A stretch of DNA of 64,000 bases from Bacillus tuaregi (lineage in GTDB: Bacteria > Bacillota > Bacilli > Bacillales > Cytobacillaceae). Every line of letters starts with the position of its first letter. Position 1 is the stretch's first letter. The stretch lies in NCBI RefSeq assembly GCF_900104575.1, contig NZ_LT629731.1, positions 2,925,805 to 2,989,804 on the forward strand, in the 5' to 3' direction. Made by a program: the position numbers and the translations under genes. Shown here in pieces: positions 35,513 to 46,025 of this stretch. The notes under the pieces are model-generated. The model did not search any database. It saw only the letters and a list, made by a program, of their open reading frames with translations, and was not told the origin of the DNA.

Positions 35513-35543
35513 GAAAAGACGCGCCAATCTGGCACGTCTTTTC
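35513..35543 (-). terminator. Terminator just upstream of the intron 5' end
   Basis: GAAAAGACGCGCC/GGCACGTCTTTTC, about 12-bp stem with a 5-base loop, between the stop at 35566 and the intron start at 35504 (9 bases after the hairpin). Confidence 0.85.
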
Positions 35544-35565
35544 TTATGTGTCATCCACATCCCCA

Positions 35566-35835
35566 TTATATAGCCATTAATTCTCGTTCTCTAATGAAAC
35601 GAATAGCAGCTCCACGAGTACTGATTTTATTTTTGACGAGCATTTCCAATAATGAAATGTAATAGCTGCCATCAAATTCCTTTTGTGACTTTAGTGTTAG
35701 CTCAATCGCGGTATTGGTCAATTCATCCGATGCTTTCGTATACTGTTTTCCGAAGTGGATGAAGCCGATTGCATCCTCTCGCAAATTGAATCCTTTACTT
35801 TCTAGAAAATCAACATATTGTGCTACTGTTTTCAA
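35566..35835 (-). CDS. Small conserved protein (YpzA / DUF6123-like)
   Basis: 89 residues, soluble and helical: YVDFLESKGFNLREDAIGFI, SYYISLLEMLVKNKISTRGA and AAIRFIRERELMAI. The length equals that of B. subtilis YpzA, and the position near ypeP/ypdQ fits; I remember the family as DUF6123, with moderate certainty. No function known. TTG 35835 is used as the start; the ribosome site is GAGGG at a rather long distance. Confidence 0.65.
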   Translation of the reverse strand: MKTVAQYVDFLESKGFNLREDAIGFIHFGKQYTKASDELTNTAIELTLKSQKEFDGSYYISLLEMLVKNKISTRGAAIRFIRERELMAI

Positions 35836-35901
35836 TTGTATCCATCCCTCTCCCTAACAATTTCCCTATACCATATTACTTCAATTTTAGACAAATTTCT
35901 A

Positions 35902-36363
35902 TTACTTTTTTGTCAATAGATGACCTATTGTACCTGTTATGATACCAAGAATTGCTCCGCCTACTACTTCTTCTGGTTGGTGACCAAGCATTTCTTTTAG
36001 TTTTTGCGGTGTTTTTTCTTCGAATTCTACGGTAGTCTCATCTTTATGAGCCTTTTCAAGTAAATCGTCTAAATCATTTACCTTCAACGTTAATTCACCT
36101 GTTTGACGGCGGATTCCTTGAGCATCATACATGACAATTAGACCATAGATCATCGAGAGGGCAAAATCAATCGTTGGAAGACCTCTTTTTAAGGCGATGA
36201 AAGTGGTCAATGATGCTACACCTGCGGAATGGGAGCTCGGCATCCCTCCGGTTTGAAAAAATAAATTAGGGTCCCATTTTCCTGTTTTTGCAAAATGAAT
36301 AGGAATTTTCAAACCTTGAGCCAAGCCTATGCTGAGTAAAGCAATATATACCCCTTTGTTCAT
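35902..36363 (-). CDS. Divergent PAP2-family membrane protein
   Basis: 153 residues, YuiD-like divergent PAP2/acid phosphatase family. Motifs: AQGLKIPIHFAKTGKWDPNL, then TGGMPSSHSAGVASL with the SSHSA phosphatase signature, and VMYDAQGIRRQTGEL with the conserved Arg. Probably a membrane-bound phosphatase of unknown substrate (polyprenyl or lipid phosphate suspected by family). ATG 36363 is preferred over GTG 36372 because AGAGG then has 8-base spacing. Confidence 0.85.
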   Translation of the reverse strand: MNKGVYIALLSIGLAQGLKIPIHFAKTGKWDPNLFFQTGGMPSSHSAGVASLTTFIALKRGLPTIDFALSMIYGLIVMYDAQGIRRQTGELTLKVNDLDDLLEKAHKDETTVEFEEKTPQKLKEMLGHQPEEVVGGAILGIITGTIGHLLTKK

Positions 36364-36444
36364 ACACTTCACCTCTCTTTATAGTGTGAAGAATGAAGAG
36401 TGGATTTATTCTCATTGGAAATAATAGTAATGGAGGTGAAGGAA

Positions 36445-36585
36445 TTGGGCCAAAAAAAGCAGTCTAACAGAGGCAAAAAGGCTCCTGGGGTTAATCCACA
36501 AGGGTACGGTCAAGATGCAGAATTTGCCGAGGAGCCAAAAAGCAAACTCGAAAATAAAGCGAAAAAGTCAAACACAAAAATTTAA
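36445..36585 (+). CDS. sspL: Small acid-soluble spore protein L
   Basis: 46 residues. The KKAPGVNPQGYGQ centre and the LENKAKKSNTK ending match SspL (B. subtilis ends ELEERAKKSNTKR). Minor spore core protein, expected to be sigma-G dependent. TTG 36445 is the start, with GGAGGTG six bases upstream; the open frame extends to 36400 but without a ribosome site. The neighbours ypcP and dynA also flank sspL in B. subtilis. Confidence 0.88.
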   Translation: MGQKKQSNRGKKAPGVNPQGYGQDAEFAEEPKSKLENKAKKSNTKI

Positions 36586-36598
36586 GCTTGTTCAGTAA

Positions 36599-36627
36599 AA
36601 AAAGACAGACAATACTGTCTGTCTTTT
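36599..36627. terminator. Bidirectional terminator sspL / ypcP
   Basis: AAAAGACAGACA/TGTCTGTCTTTT, 12-bp stem with a 4-base loop. Confidence 0.92.
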
Positions 36628-36633
36628 CTCCAT

Positions 36634-37533
36634 TTAGTTGGCTATTTCTGTTTCAAAATCAATAAAGCGATGGAGCCCCTTCATTTCCACTTCATTAAAT
36701 TTAGCCATAACCTTTCCTTGGTTAAGCGTGAATTTCGCTTTTTCGAGCTCGTATTTAATGGGCACATCGCATTTTATTTCAGCTAGCTTTCTGCTTAAAT
36801 AGAGCATTTCCAGATCGCTCTCAATCTTTGTTTTCTGAGCCTTTGTTAATTGATCCAAATTCGCTACCACACCATCCACATGGCTATATTGCTGTAGCAG
36901 CTTTAAGGCTGTTTTTTCACCGATTCCCTTTACACCAGGATAATTGTCACTGGGATCTCCCATAAAGGCCTTCAGATCAATCATTTGTCTCGGCATTATT
37001 CCTTTTTCTGCAAAAAATGTATCCTTATTATGCACAAGGTAGTTTCCAAAGCCTTTTTTTAATAAGATAACCGAAACATAATCATCAATCAGCTGTAAAA
37101 TATCCTGATCGCCTGTAAGAATATAGACATTAGCTTCGTCCTTTGCCTGGTTAGCAATGGTCCCAATACAGTCATCAGCCTCAAATCCCTCCAAGCCAAT
37201 GTTTGGTACATCGAAGGCATCCACTACTTCTTTTACCAAATCGAATTGCGGAATTAACTCAACCGGTGCTTCTGAGCGATTTCCTTTATAGTCTGCAAAC
37301 ATCTCATTGCGGAAAGTTTTGCTGCCCATATCCCAGCACACTGCAACATGGCTTGGTTTAAAGGATGAAACAGCCATAAAAAAGTGCTTCACAAATCCGT
37401 TTACCGCATTAGTGGGAATGCCTTTTGAATTGATCATAAACTGTCCTGTTACAGCTGTTGCAAAAAACGCTCGAAACAAAAGTGCCATACCATCGACAAG
37501 CATTAACGAAGGTTTATTGTTATTCTGATTCAA
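36634..37533 (-). CDS. ypcP: 5'-3' exonuclease YpcP (Pol I-like flap nuclease)
   Basis: 299-residue FEN/Pol I-type 5' nuclease that removes RNA primers and flaps. Motifs: LMLVDGMALLFRAFFATA, VCWDMGSKTFRNEMFADYKG, IGLEGFEADDCIGTIANQ, ILTGDQDILQLI and DLKAFMGDPSDNYPGVKG (helix-hairpin-helix GIGEKTALKLL). The open frame starts at ATG 37563, but the ribosome site AAAGGGAG fits only TTG 37533 (10 bases), which also matches the short N-terminus of B. subtilis YpcP. Confidence 0.9.
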   Translation of the reverse strand: MNQNNNKPSLMLVDGMALLFRAFFATAVTGQFMINSKGIPTNAVNGFVKHFFMAVSSFKPSHVAVCWDMGSKTFRNEMFADYKGNRSEAPVELIPQFDLVKEVVDAFDVPNIGLEGFEADDCIGTIANQAKDEANVYILTGDQDILQLIDDYVSVILLKKGFGNYLVHNKDTFFAEKGIMPRQMIDLKAFMGDPSDNYPGVKGIGEKTALKLLQQYSHVDGVVANLDQLTKAQKTKIESDLEMLYLSRKLAEIKCDVPIKYELEKAKFTLNQGKVMAKFNEVEMKGLHRFIDFETEIAN

Positions 37534-37647
37534 ACATTTCACACTCCCTTTAAACTTAATCATAATTATAGCATTTTTATGTATTGAATGTGCTGGTAAT
37601 CATCTGATTGATTGGCTTAATAAGGAAAACCGTTGCCTTTCTGTACA

Positions 37648-37680
37648 GAAAAAAGTGTCAGACTAGGTTGACTGACACTT
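37648..37680 (-). terminator. Terminator of the dynA-nucleotidyltransferase unit
   Basis: AAGTGTCAG/CTGACACTT with a 10-base loop and TTTTTT on the minus strand, 14 bases after the stop. Confidence 0.88.
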
Positions 37681-37693
37681 CATGCTGCTCCTT

Positions 37694-38446
37694 TCATACA
37701 CGTAATAGCTCCCAAATCCATCGGTTCAGTTCTTTTTCAATCAATTTCCCTTTTGGTAAACGATGGGATTCATCAAGTAACCCTTGTTTTTCCTGCTCTA
37801 TCCTCACTAATACAGTTCTAACATCTGAAGCAGGAAATAGCTCTCCTTTCACCTTTGCTGCCAATAGCTGTTGGTAAAAAGTAACAATAGTATCATCCTC
37901 CGGAAATGAAGACGAAAAATCACTATATAGAGCGTCTAACGGCACTTTTTGTTCGGTTACAATCACTTTTGCTAGCAAAAACGCACGCACCGCTTGGATG
38001 AATTGCTTTTGCTTTCTCTCTGTCAAAGCCTTATGACAAATGTCCTTTACATTGCGATCCATTAAATGAATATAATGATAAAACAAGGAAACAAGAGAAT
38101 AATTATCCTTAATATATTTTCGCAGCCTGACAGAAAAATGCTGACAATCACGATACAGAACGGGAGAAAAAACCCATTCGCATAAACCTGGATTCGATTT
38201 TTGCATTAAATGGAAGGCTTTATATATATCCCATCCTTGGGCATCATAAGGCGCAGGAAAATCAATCGTTTCCTGCGCCTTTCTTAAAGACAAATAACTT
38301 CTAATATCACGGTGCTTATAGATAAAACGAATATCATAGTCAGATTGCTTTGTTGCTCCTCCCCAGACCCGACTTCCGGTTTCAGAGGCGAATAAAATCT
38401 CAATCCTGTAATTTTCTTCGATTTCCTTTAACCAAGACTCAATCAT
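37694..38446 (-). CDS. Nucleotidyltransferase, YcgL/RlaP family
   Basis: 250 residues of the polymerase-beta-like nucleotidyltransferase superfamily (PF10127): FASETGSRVWGGATKQSDYD carries the GS and DxD metal-binding motifs, and APYDAQGWDIYKAFHLMQKS plus CEWVFSPVLYRDC are typical of the family. Members are linked to RNA repair (RlaP), but the substrate here is unknown. ATG 38446 has AGAGGTGG five bases upstream; the frame opens at ATG 38500, four bases after the dynA stop, with a poor ribosome site. Same transcript as dynA. Confidence 0.8.
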   Translation of the reverse strand: MIESWLKEIEENYRIEILFASETGSRVWGGATKQSDYDIRFIYKHRDIRSYLSLRKAQETIDFPAPYDAQGWDIYKAFHLMQKSNPGLCEWVFSPVLYRDCQHFSVRLRKYIKDNYSLVSLFYHYIHLMDRNVKDICHKALTERKQKQFIQAVRAFLLAKVIVTEQKVPLDALYSDFSSSFPEDDTIVTFYQQLLAAKVKGELFPASDVRTVLVRIEQEKQGLLDESHRLPKGKLIEKELNRWIWELLRV

Positions 38447-38503
38447 TGCTTCCACCTCTTTTGTGTCCGATAGAGAATAAAGGGTCTGTTCAACAAGCAT
38501 CTA

Positions 38504-41500
38504 TTACTGCTTCTGTATTTTTTCGGCATTTACCAGCAAATTTCTCTCAATCGCCCGAAGCTCATCAATCGGAATTTCATTTGATATCGAAGCAAGTACT
38601 CCTTGATAGTATTCTTCCACTTGCTCCGTCAAATACGCAAGCAGTTGATGAAACTCTGCTTCAAGCAGATTTCCGTAATGCTCCTGTAAACTCTGCTTGC
38701 CAGCGGCTAAATAATCATCTGCAGGCTCTTGGAGGTTTGCTTCTAATTCTTCACCTAACAGCTTCCGCTCATTTTTTTCAAAGAATGATTTTGGATTTTT
38801 AAAATAGGCTAATGCTGCTTTAAAACGCTCTTTATCAAGTGATACGAACGCTGTTTCAAAATCAATCCCTTCCAATCGGTTCATTTCGTAGCTGCTGAAG
38901 GAAAGCTCCGAGTTATGTTCCTCTATCGCCGAAATGATTGAGCGCTCAGACTGTGTTAGGTTCTTGCGAATAAAAGCTTCAATGCGCAAGGTAGTAGCGC
39001 GCAGCTCTTGGGCAAAATCATAGCCAAAATCCTCAAGAAATCCATCAAGTGCCGTTTGAAGTGCCTTTTTCAGATTTCTTCCATCATCCTTTAAAAGAGC
39101 AGGATTAAAGGCTTCCTTTAAAAAGTCGCTGAACCGTAAGAACACACGCTGCTTAATATAAAACACAAGTTCGTCAGCTTCCTGCGCCAATCTTTTTTGT
39201 ACAAAAACAGTCTGCTGCGATTGGATCAGTTCAGAGATTTGAACTTTTTCTGTTTCCAACTGGATTCGCTTTTTAGCCTTTGTATCTTGGTCCTCTTCTG
39301 CTGAATGAATAAAGCTTTGCAGCTGCGTCAGTACCCGTTCCATTTCCAATTTTGCTGAATTTACCGCGATTCCCCTCAAATCATTCTCGATAAAGGAGTA
39401 GAAGCGTTCTTCAAATAAACGAATTCCTGACTGCTCGGTTAAACGACCTGCGAGCTTTTCTTTCAATGATATGAGACTTGATACAGGATACAGGTGCGGC
39501 TGTCTAATTCCATAGGTCACGAGCTGATCTTCCACATAATCAAGGACAGCATTCATTTCCTCTTCATCGTGTGCTAAATCAATCGCGTTGACAATGAAAA
39601 ACATCTTATCAAGTGCAAAGGTGTCTTTCACACGCCCTAATTGAATTAAAAATTCACGGTCTGCTTTTGAAAAGGCATGATTGTAATAGGTTACAAATAA
39701 AATAGCATCAGAATTCTTGATGTATTCAAAGGCAACACCTGTGTGGCGAGCATTGATGGAATCAGCTCCTGGAGTATCCACTAACGTAATCCCTTTTCGA
39801 GTTAATTCACAATCAAAATACACTTCAATCCACTCTACTAAACAGGACTTCTCTTCATTTGCAACAAACCCTGAAAAATTAGCTAAATCGGTTTGAATCG
39901 TCTCGCCCAGCTGATTCTGATAAGCTCCAATTCCGCGAACAAAGGCTTGCAAAAAGGCTAGATGTGTTTTCTCATAGGCATCCACATCGTTATGGTTCCC
40001 AATTACTGCTTGTGCTGATGTTACGGCGTTTTGCAGTGTATCTGCATGTGAGCCAAATGCCGCAAGCGAGCGAGTCACATCATCCATTAATGTAGTAAAA
40101 GCCTTTAGCTTTACCAGCACTGTTCCGTGAGGATGCTCCCCGTCAATCGGCATTATTTTATTAATGGCCGCAGTTGTTGGATTAGGTGAAACAGGGAGAA
40201 GCCTTTCTCCTAAAAGTGCATTAGCAAAGGATGATTTCCCAGCACTGAAAGCACCAAATAAGGCAACTGTAAAGGATTGGTTTTCAAGCCTTTCAGCTTT
40301 TTGCCCAAGCTCTTCGGCTAGCTTTTTAAATCCTGGTACTCCCTTTACTTGATTAGCAGCAAATTTTAAGCCTGGAATAAGGGCTTCCAATTCAGTTTGA
40401 TGATTCTGTTGATTAGATACCACTGAACGAACAGAACGTGATTTTTTCTCTTTTTCCACTTCTGACGGTTTATCCAGGCTATCAGTAATAATAACCTCCG
40501 CCTCTTCCGTTTGGTCTACGGCCAACTTCTTGATCAGCTCTTGATAATCATGGTGATTAAAATGTCCAGTTAACACCTGCTCGATTTGAATATTAGCCAA
40601 GAGTTGCTTTTCTTCAAGCTCTGCAATTTCCTGATAAGCGCTGTAATAAGCTGAAAGCATTGCATATTCCTCGTCAAGCTTTCGTTTTTGCACATCCTGC
40701 TTTTCCTTTAATCTTGTGAAAAAGGCAGTCTGGTATGGTAATATTTGCTCTTTCGTCTTTCTTTTGATTTCATTTGTTACGTCCCTTGTGTACGTCAAAA
40801 CATAATCACCAGAAAGCCGAGCACCATCCTTAACCGTTGAAACAAGAAGGTCTTGATCAAATCCAACCTTAAAGCTTTGAACTGAAGAAAGCAGTTCGTC
40901 ATCTTCAATTTCATTCTCTTTCAAATTCCTCACAAACAATTCCTTCATATGCCAATCAATCTGTGATGTAACCTTTTCAGCAAAATCTGCAAAGAAACGG
41001 TCTAGCCTCTGTCTGCGCTCCTGCTCGGTTTTCTGTTTTGAGAAAAACAAACCGACCTTGAACTCAGGCTGTCTAGAAGCTAAATATTGCTCCGCTAAAT
41101 CACGAGTTTGGAAAGGCATGACATAGGCATTATCTAGTACACTATCAATCTCATCATACAGCTTCTTTTCCTTCTGCTTCAAAGAATCCATTAATTCATT
41201 CAGCTGACTTTTAAGTGCTGCAACATTTTCAGGCAGACTGCTCCTGTCAGCTTCTGACAACTGTGCTAAACGTTCATTGAGCTCACGAATGGCTTCCTCG
41301 TCTTTTTCTTTTATGAATAATCGATGCTCCTCACCTAATTTCGTGAGTGATTGGAAAACCGATTCAGGAAGAGCATCCAACCGGCTGTTGACCTTTTCCT
41401 CAATAAACTGTCTAAGAGCTGGAAACTGATTATGTGGGTGGTCCGTTTTCTTTAATGACGTATAAAAGATTTTTGCCGGTGTTACGCCCCACGATGCAAA

Positions 41501-42175
41501 TGAATTCTTTACACTTTCCTGAAACTCAGTAAAGCTCAATTCCTCATCACGATGCTTATCTATTTGATTTATGACTAAATAGACTTCCTTACCCGCTTCT
41601 GTCAATTCCTTTGTAAAAAGAAAGTTCAATTCACTTTGAACATGATTGTAGTCCATGACATAAAAGACCAAATCGGCCAAATGTAATGCAGATTCAGTTG
41701 CGATGCGGTGGGCATCATCCGTCGAATCAATCCCAGGTGTATCCATAATGATGGTATCCTTCGGGATGGATGTTTTTGAATAACTAATTTCAATCGATTG
41801 AATCTGATCTCCATCCTTACAATATGATTTTACTTGATCATAATCATACGGAGCTGGATAAACGAGCGGCCGGTCTTCCTTAAAGAATACCTTTGCATAA
41901 TCATCTCCAGATTTGATTTTAACAAGATTAGCGCTCGTCGGTATCGGACTTGAGGGCAGAATGTTCTCACCCATAATCCGGTTAATCATACTGGATTTTC
42001 CCGCAGAAAAATGACCACAAAAGGCGATAGAATATTCTTGTTTTTCAAGCTTAAGAGCTAAATCTCTTGCCCGTTCAGCCGATTGACTATTTTCTTGCTT
42101 TTGAAACATTTCATATAAAGCAGCAATTTGTCCCCTTAACAATGCTGCATCTTTCTTTATTTCAATTTTGACCAT
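38504..42175 (-). CDS. dynA: Dynamin-like GTPase DynA (YpbR), two fused dynamins
   Basis: 1223 residues, a tandem bacterial dynamin that tethers and fuses membranes and helps withstand pore-forming antibiotics and phages. GTPase 1 (about 45-290): GHFSAGKSSMINRIMG, DTPGIDSTDD, NQIDKHRDE. GTPase 2 (about 630-880): GAFSAGKSSFANALLG, DTPGADSINARH, NAIDLAHDEE. Each is followed by a long helical stalk/neck. Slightly longer than the B. subtilis protein (1193). ATG 42175 follows GGGG nine bases upstream. Confidence 0.96.
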   Translation of the reverse strand: MVKIEIKKDAALLRGQIAALYEMFQKQENSQSAERARDLALKLEKQEYSIAFCGHFSAGKSSMINRIMGENILPSSPIPTSANLVKIKSGDDYAKVFFKEDRPLVYPAPYDYDQVKSYCKDGDQIQSIEISYSKTSIPKDTIIMDTPGIDSTDDAHRIATESALHLADLVFYVMDYNHVQSELNFLFTKELTEAGKEVYLVINQIDKHRDEELSFTEFQESVKNSFASWGVTPAKIFYTSLKKTDHPHNQFPALRQFIEEKVNSRLDALPESVFQSLTKLGEEHRLFIKEKDEEAIRELNERLAQLSEADRSSLPENVAALKSQLNELMDSLKQKEKKLYDEIDSVLDNAYVMPFQTRDLAEQYLASRQPEFKVGLFFSKQKTEQERRQRLDRFFADFAEKVTSQIDWHMKELFVRNLKENEIEDDELLSSVQSFKVGFDQDLLVSTVKDGARLSGDYVLTYTRDVTNEIKRKTKEQILPYQTAFFTRLKEKQDVQKRKLDEEYAMLSAYYSAYQEIAELEEKQLLANIQIEQVLTGHFNHHDYQELIKKLAVDQTEEAEVIITDSLDKPSEVEKEKKSRSVRSVVSNQQNHQTELEALIPGLKFAANQVKGVPGFKKLAEELGQKAERLENQSFTVALFGAFSAGKSSFANALLGERLLPVSPNPTTAAINKIMPIDGEHPHGTVLVKLKAFTTLMDDVTRSLAAFGSHADTLQNAVTSAQAVIGNHNDVDAYEKTHLAFLQAFVRGIGAYQNQLGETIQTDLANFSGFVANEEKSCLVEWIEVYFDCELTRKGITLVDTPGADSINARHTGVAFEYIKNSDAILFVTYYNHAFSKADREFLIQLGRVKDTFALDKMFFIVNAIDLAHDEEEMNAVLDYVEDQLVTYGIRQPHLYPVSSLISLKEKLAGRLTEQSGIRLFEERFYSFIENDLRGIAVNSAKLEMERVLTQLQSFIHSAEEDQDTKAKKRIQLETEKVQISELIQSQQTVFVQKRLAQEADELVFYIKQRVFLRFSDFLKEAFNPALLKDDGRNLKKALQTALDGFLEDFGYDFAQELRATTLRIEAFIRKNLTQSERSIISAIEEHNSELSFSSYEMNRLEGIDFETAFVSLDKERFKAALAYFKNPKSFFEKNERKLLGEELEANLQEPADDYLAAGKQSLQEHYGNLLEAEFHQLLAYLTEQVEEYYQGVLASISNEIPIDELRAIERNLLVNAEKIQKQ

Positions 42176-42327
42176 GAATGACTACCCCTTATTTTTTCAA
42201 TATACTAACTATTTTAAACGATTTTACGTTTATTTCCTACTAAAAAACGCAGTTTCGTCTTATAATAGGTACACTTTAATCATATGGTCCGTTTTTGTCT
42301 ATTATTATAATGGTTTGGAAATAACAA

Positions 42328-42367
42328 ATAAAGCCGAGATTCTTTAGTTAAGAATACTCGGCTTTAT
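42328..42367. terminator. Terminator between a small membrane-protein gene and dynA
   Basis: AATAAAGCCGAG ... CTCGGCTTTAT with an inner ATTCTT/AAGAAT stem, flanked by A/T. It would end the minus-strand transcript of 42453-42551. Confidence 0.8.
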
Positions 42368-42452
42368 CAATCGTGACCTCTAAACATTGATTAACTCCCC
42401 TCTATAAGAGCTTGTCTGAAAACGTTTCCGATACAGACTAAAAAAATAGAAG

Positions 42453-42551
42453 TTATTTTTGGATTGGATGCGGCTTTGAGACATTATTTAGCACATGCTT
42501 TAAAACTAAAGAATATACACCAACAGTAACTGCAATAAAAACGGCTGTCAT
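42453..42551 (-). CDS. Possible very small membrane protein
   Basis: 32 residues: MTAVFIAVTVGVYSLVLKHV then LNNVSKPHPIQK. One hydrophobic helix followed by a polar tail, a common form for small membrane proteins of Bacillus. The ribosome site is weak (GGTG seven bases upstream), but a strong terminator lies 85 bases downstream on the same strand. No homologue is known to me. Treat as a candidate gene. Confidence 0.4.
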   Translation of the reverse strand: MTAVFIAVTVGVYSLVLKHVLNNVSKPHPIQK

Positions 42552-42683
42552 CCATTAACACCATCCTCGTAGTGATAATAACTCTCATTTACATTTAAAT
42601 CATATCACGAATGATAATCCTTTTCAATAGCAATATGTGAGGATTAGGCTTTATTAACATTTTCTGGATACATTCTTTTAAGT

Positions 42684-42757
42684 ATAAAAAAAATCCCCGT
42701 GTGTAACACGAGGAACTAACGTTTTGAAGGATTTCATGTTGTGCACTTACAAATCCT
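42684..42757 (-). ncRNA. Candidate small RNA or leader ending in a terminator
   Basis: On the minus strand AGGATTT/AAATCCT (42757-42728) is followed by CCTCGTGT-TAC-ACACGGGG and a T8 run (42713-42684). No convincing gene lies upstream of this terminator. A TATAAT (42758-42763) is just before the first stem, but no good -35 was found. Confidence 0.35.
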
Positions 42758-42935
42758 ATTATAGAGCATCTAAGGATGTTCATCATTCAATAATTTTTTC
42801 CATTTTCACATCTTTTCTCTAGATATTCGCTATATTTTTTCAAAAAAATAGTAAAATTTTCACGCAAAGTAGAATTTCCCCTATAATATTATGCTAAAAT
42901 TATGTTTAGTTGATTGAATGCTGGGGGAATTATAC

Positions 42936-43394
42936 ATGCCATTAACAAAGCTAGCAACTGATATTTTACAGGGAACCATTGAAGCTGTTAAAGAGGTTCT
43001 TCCATTTGAACTTACGTTGGATAAGCCATCCATGTTTACTCAACCATACACACAACATTGCATTGGAGTCCTTATTGGCATGACAGGTGATGTCAGAGGA
43101 CGATTGATTATCGACGGAGATGAGGAAACGCTCGGTAAAATTGGTGAAGGAATGTTTGGTATGATGGTTGAAGGTGAAATGCTCGAATCCTTTGCAGGAG
43201 AACTTGGCAATATGATTGCCGGTACACTATCCACTTTCATCTCTCAACAAGGACTTGAAATGGATATCACACCACCAACAGTACTTGTTGGACAAGCAAA
43301 GATATATGGCTTTGAAAAAGCCTTTCGCTTGCCTATTACCGTCCAAGGTGCAGGAACCATTATTATTCTTTTGATGATTGAACAGGAATCATGA
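42936..43394 (+). CDS. CheX-like chemotaxis phosphatase
   Basis: 152 residues of the CheX/CheC family, which dephosphorylates CheY~P. The protein has the conserved helix MLESFAGELGNMIAGTLSTF, in which the family's E..xN catalytic pair corresponds to the Glu and Asn of SFAGELGNMIAG, and the GVLIGMTGDVRGRLIIDG strand. ATG 42936 is chosen over 42918 because GGGGG lies eight bases upstream. It stands alone, away from other che genes except distant cheV. Confidence 0.85.
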   Translation: MPLTKLATDILQGTIEAVKEVLPFELTLDKPSMFTQPYTQHCIGVLIGMTGDVRGRLIIDGDEETLGKIGEGMFGMMVEGEMLESFAGELGNMIAGTLSTFISQQGLEMDITPPTVLVGQAKIYGFEKAFRLPITVQGAGTIIILLMIEQES

Positions 43395-43434
43395 TTGACG
43401 AATAACTCTACGTAAATTATTATCTCTAAATAAT

Positions 43435-43479
43435 AAGCCCCTCATTCGATATTCCTATCGATAAAGGGGCTTTTATTTT

Positions 43480-43480
<1 letters not shown>
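43435..43480. terminator. Bidirectional terminator cheX-like / pbuX
   Basis: AAGCCCCT ... AGGGGCTT with a nested CGATA/TATCG stem and a TTTTATTTTT tail. Confidence 0.9.
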
Positions 43481-45413
<1,933 letters not shown>

Positions 45414-45460
45414 CTATTACCTCCTCTATGATGTCTGGGAAGAGAATTCTTCTAACGCAA

Positions 45461-45524
45461 AAATGCCTGAAGATCATTGCATCACATCCCAATAAAAAAT
45501 GAGTGAAGCAATGCTTCAGGCATT
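45461..45524 (-). terminator. Riboswitch-controlled terminator of xpt
   Basis: On the minus strand AATGCCTGAAG.ATTGC pairs with GCAAT...CTTCAGGCATT, followed by TTTTG. It lies between the aptamer and xpt and is the expression platform. Confidence 0.88.
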
Positions 45525-45571
45525 CAAATCACAGATCAATAAATCCAAGAAAGAATGTCTAACAAACATTG

Positions 45572-45644
45572 CTCACCCATAGTCAGACTATTTACGGTAG
45601 TCTGGTAGAAACTTACAGGCCATATTCCTGAGATTATATGAGTG
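45572..45644 (-). ncRNA. Guanine riboswitch (purine aptamer)
   Basis: Minus strand: P1 CACTCATA with TATGGGTG; P2 loop region AGGAATATGGCCTG; J2/3 TTTCTACC; P3 AGACTACCGTAAATAGTCT; then GACTATG. The C in GACTAT (position 74 equivalent) specifies guanine/hypoxanthine/xanthine-type ligands rather than adenine. High purine should stop transcription. Confidence 0.96.
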
Positions 45645-45665
45645 ACTATTATGAAACTAGTAACA

Positions 45666-45693
45666 ATTATATCATCATTTTTTCATAATTCAA
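45666..45693 (-). promoter_or_regulatory. xpt-pbuX promoter
   Basis: Minus strand -35 TTGAAT (45688-45693), 16-base spacer, -10 TATAAT (45666-45671); RNA starts about 15 bases before the aptamer. Confidence 0.75.
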
Positions 45694-45853
45694 TACAATA
45701 TACGAATTATTTCAATGAATATACTAAAATTGTTCGTGTTTTTTTACATATTTATCCTCTTCATTTCTTTTATTAAGTTCTGCGGCACCTTAATTGTCCC
45801 ATCTTTTTCCTTGTCACAACTTCACAATTCATTCACATTTCCCCTGTAACCAA

Positions 45854-45899
45854 AGTGACTTAAATCACTATTGATTCAATTTTTCACTATCGCCATAGT
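45854..45899 (+). promoter_or_regulatory. ba3 oxidase promoter with an Fnr/Crp-like palindrome
   Basis: AGTGACTTAAATCACT (45854-45869), then -35 TTGATT (45871-45876), 17 bases, -10 CATAGT (45894-45899). The palindrome is centred near -44.5, three bases off the other three sites, so its role is less clear. Confidence 0.45.
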
Positions 45900-46025
45900 G
45901 CTTATGTAACGAATGAACATTTTGTGAACTATGTAAAACTATGTAGAATTTTCTCAATTGTCGAGTATTATGAATTTGTAATCATTTATCAATTTCCACT
46001 TTTTCGAAAGGAGGGACTTATAAAG

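Noticed and set aside
42595-42786. 63-codon frame on the minus strand
   Set aside because: It runs through the strong hairpin and T8 terminator at 42684-42713 and lacks a ribosome site.
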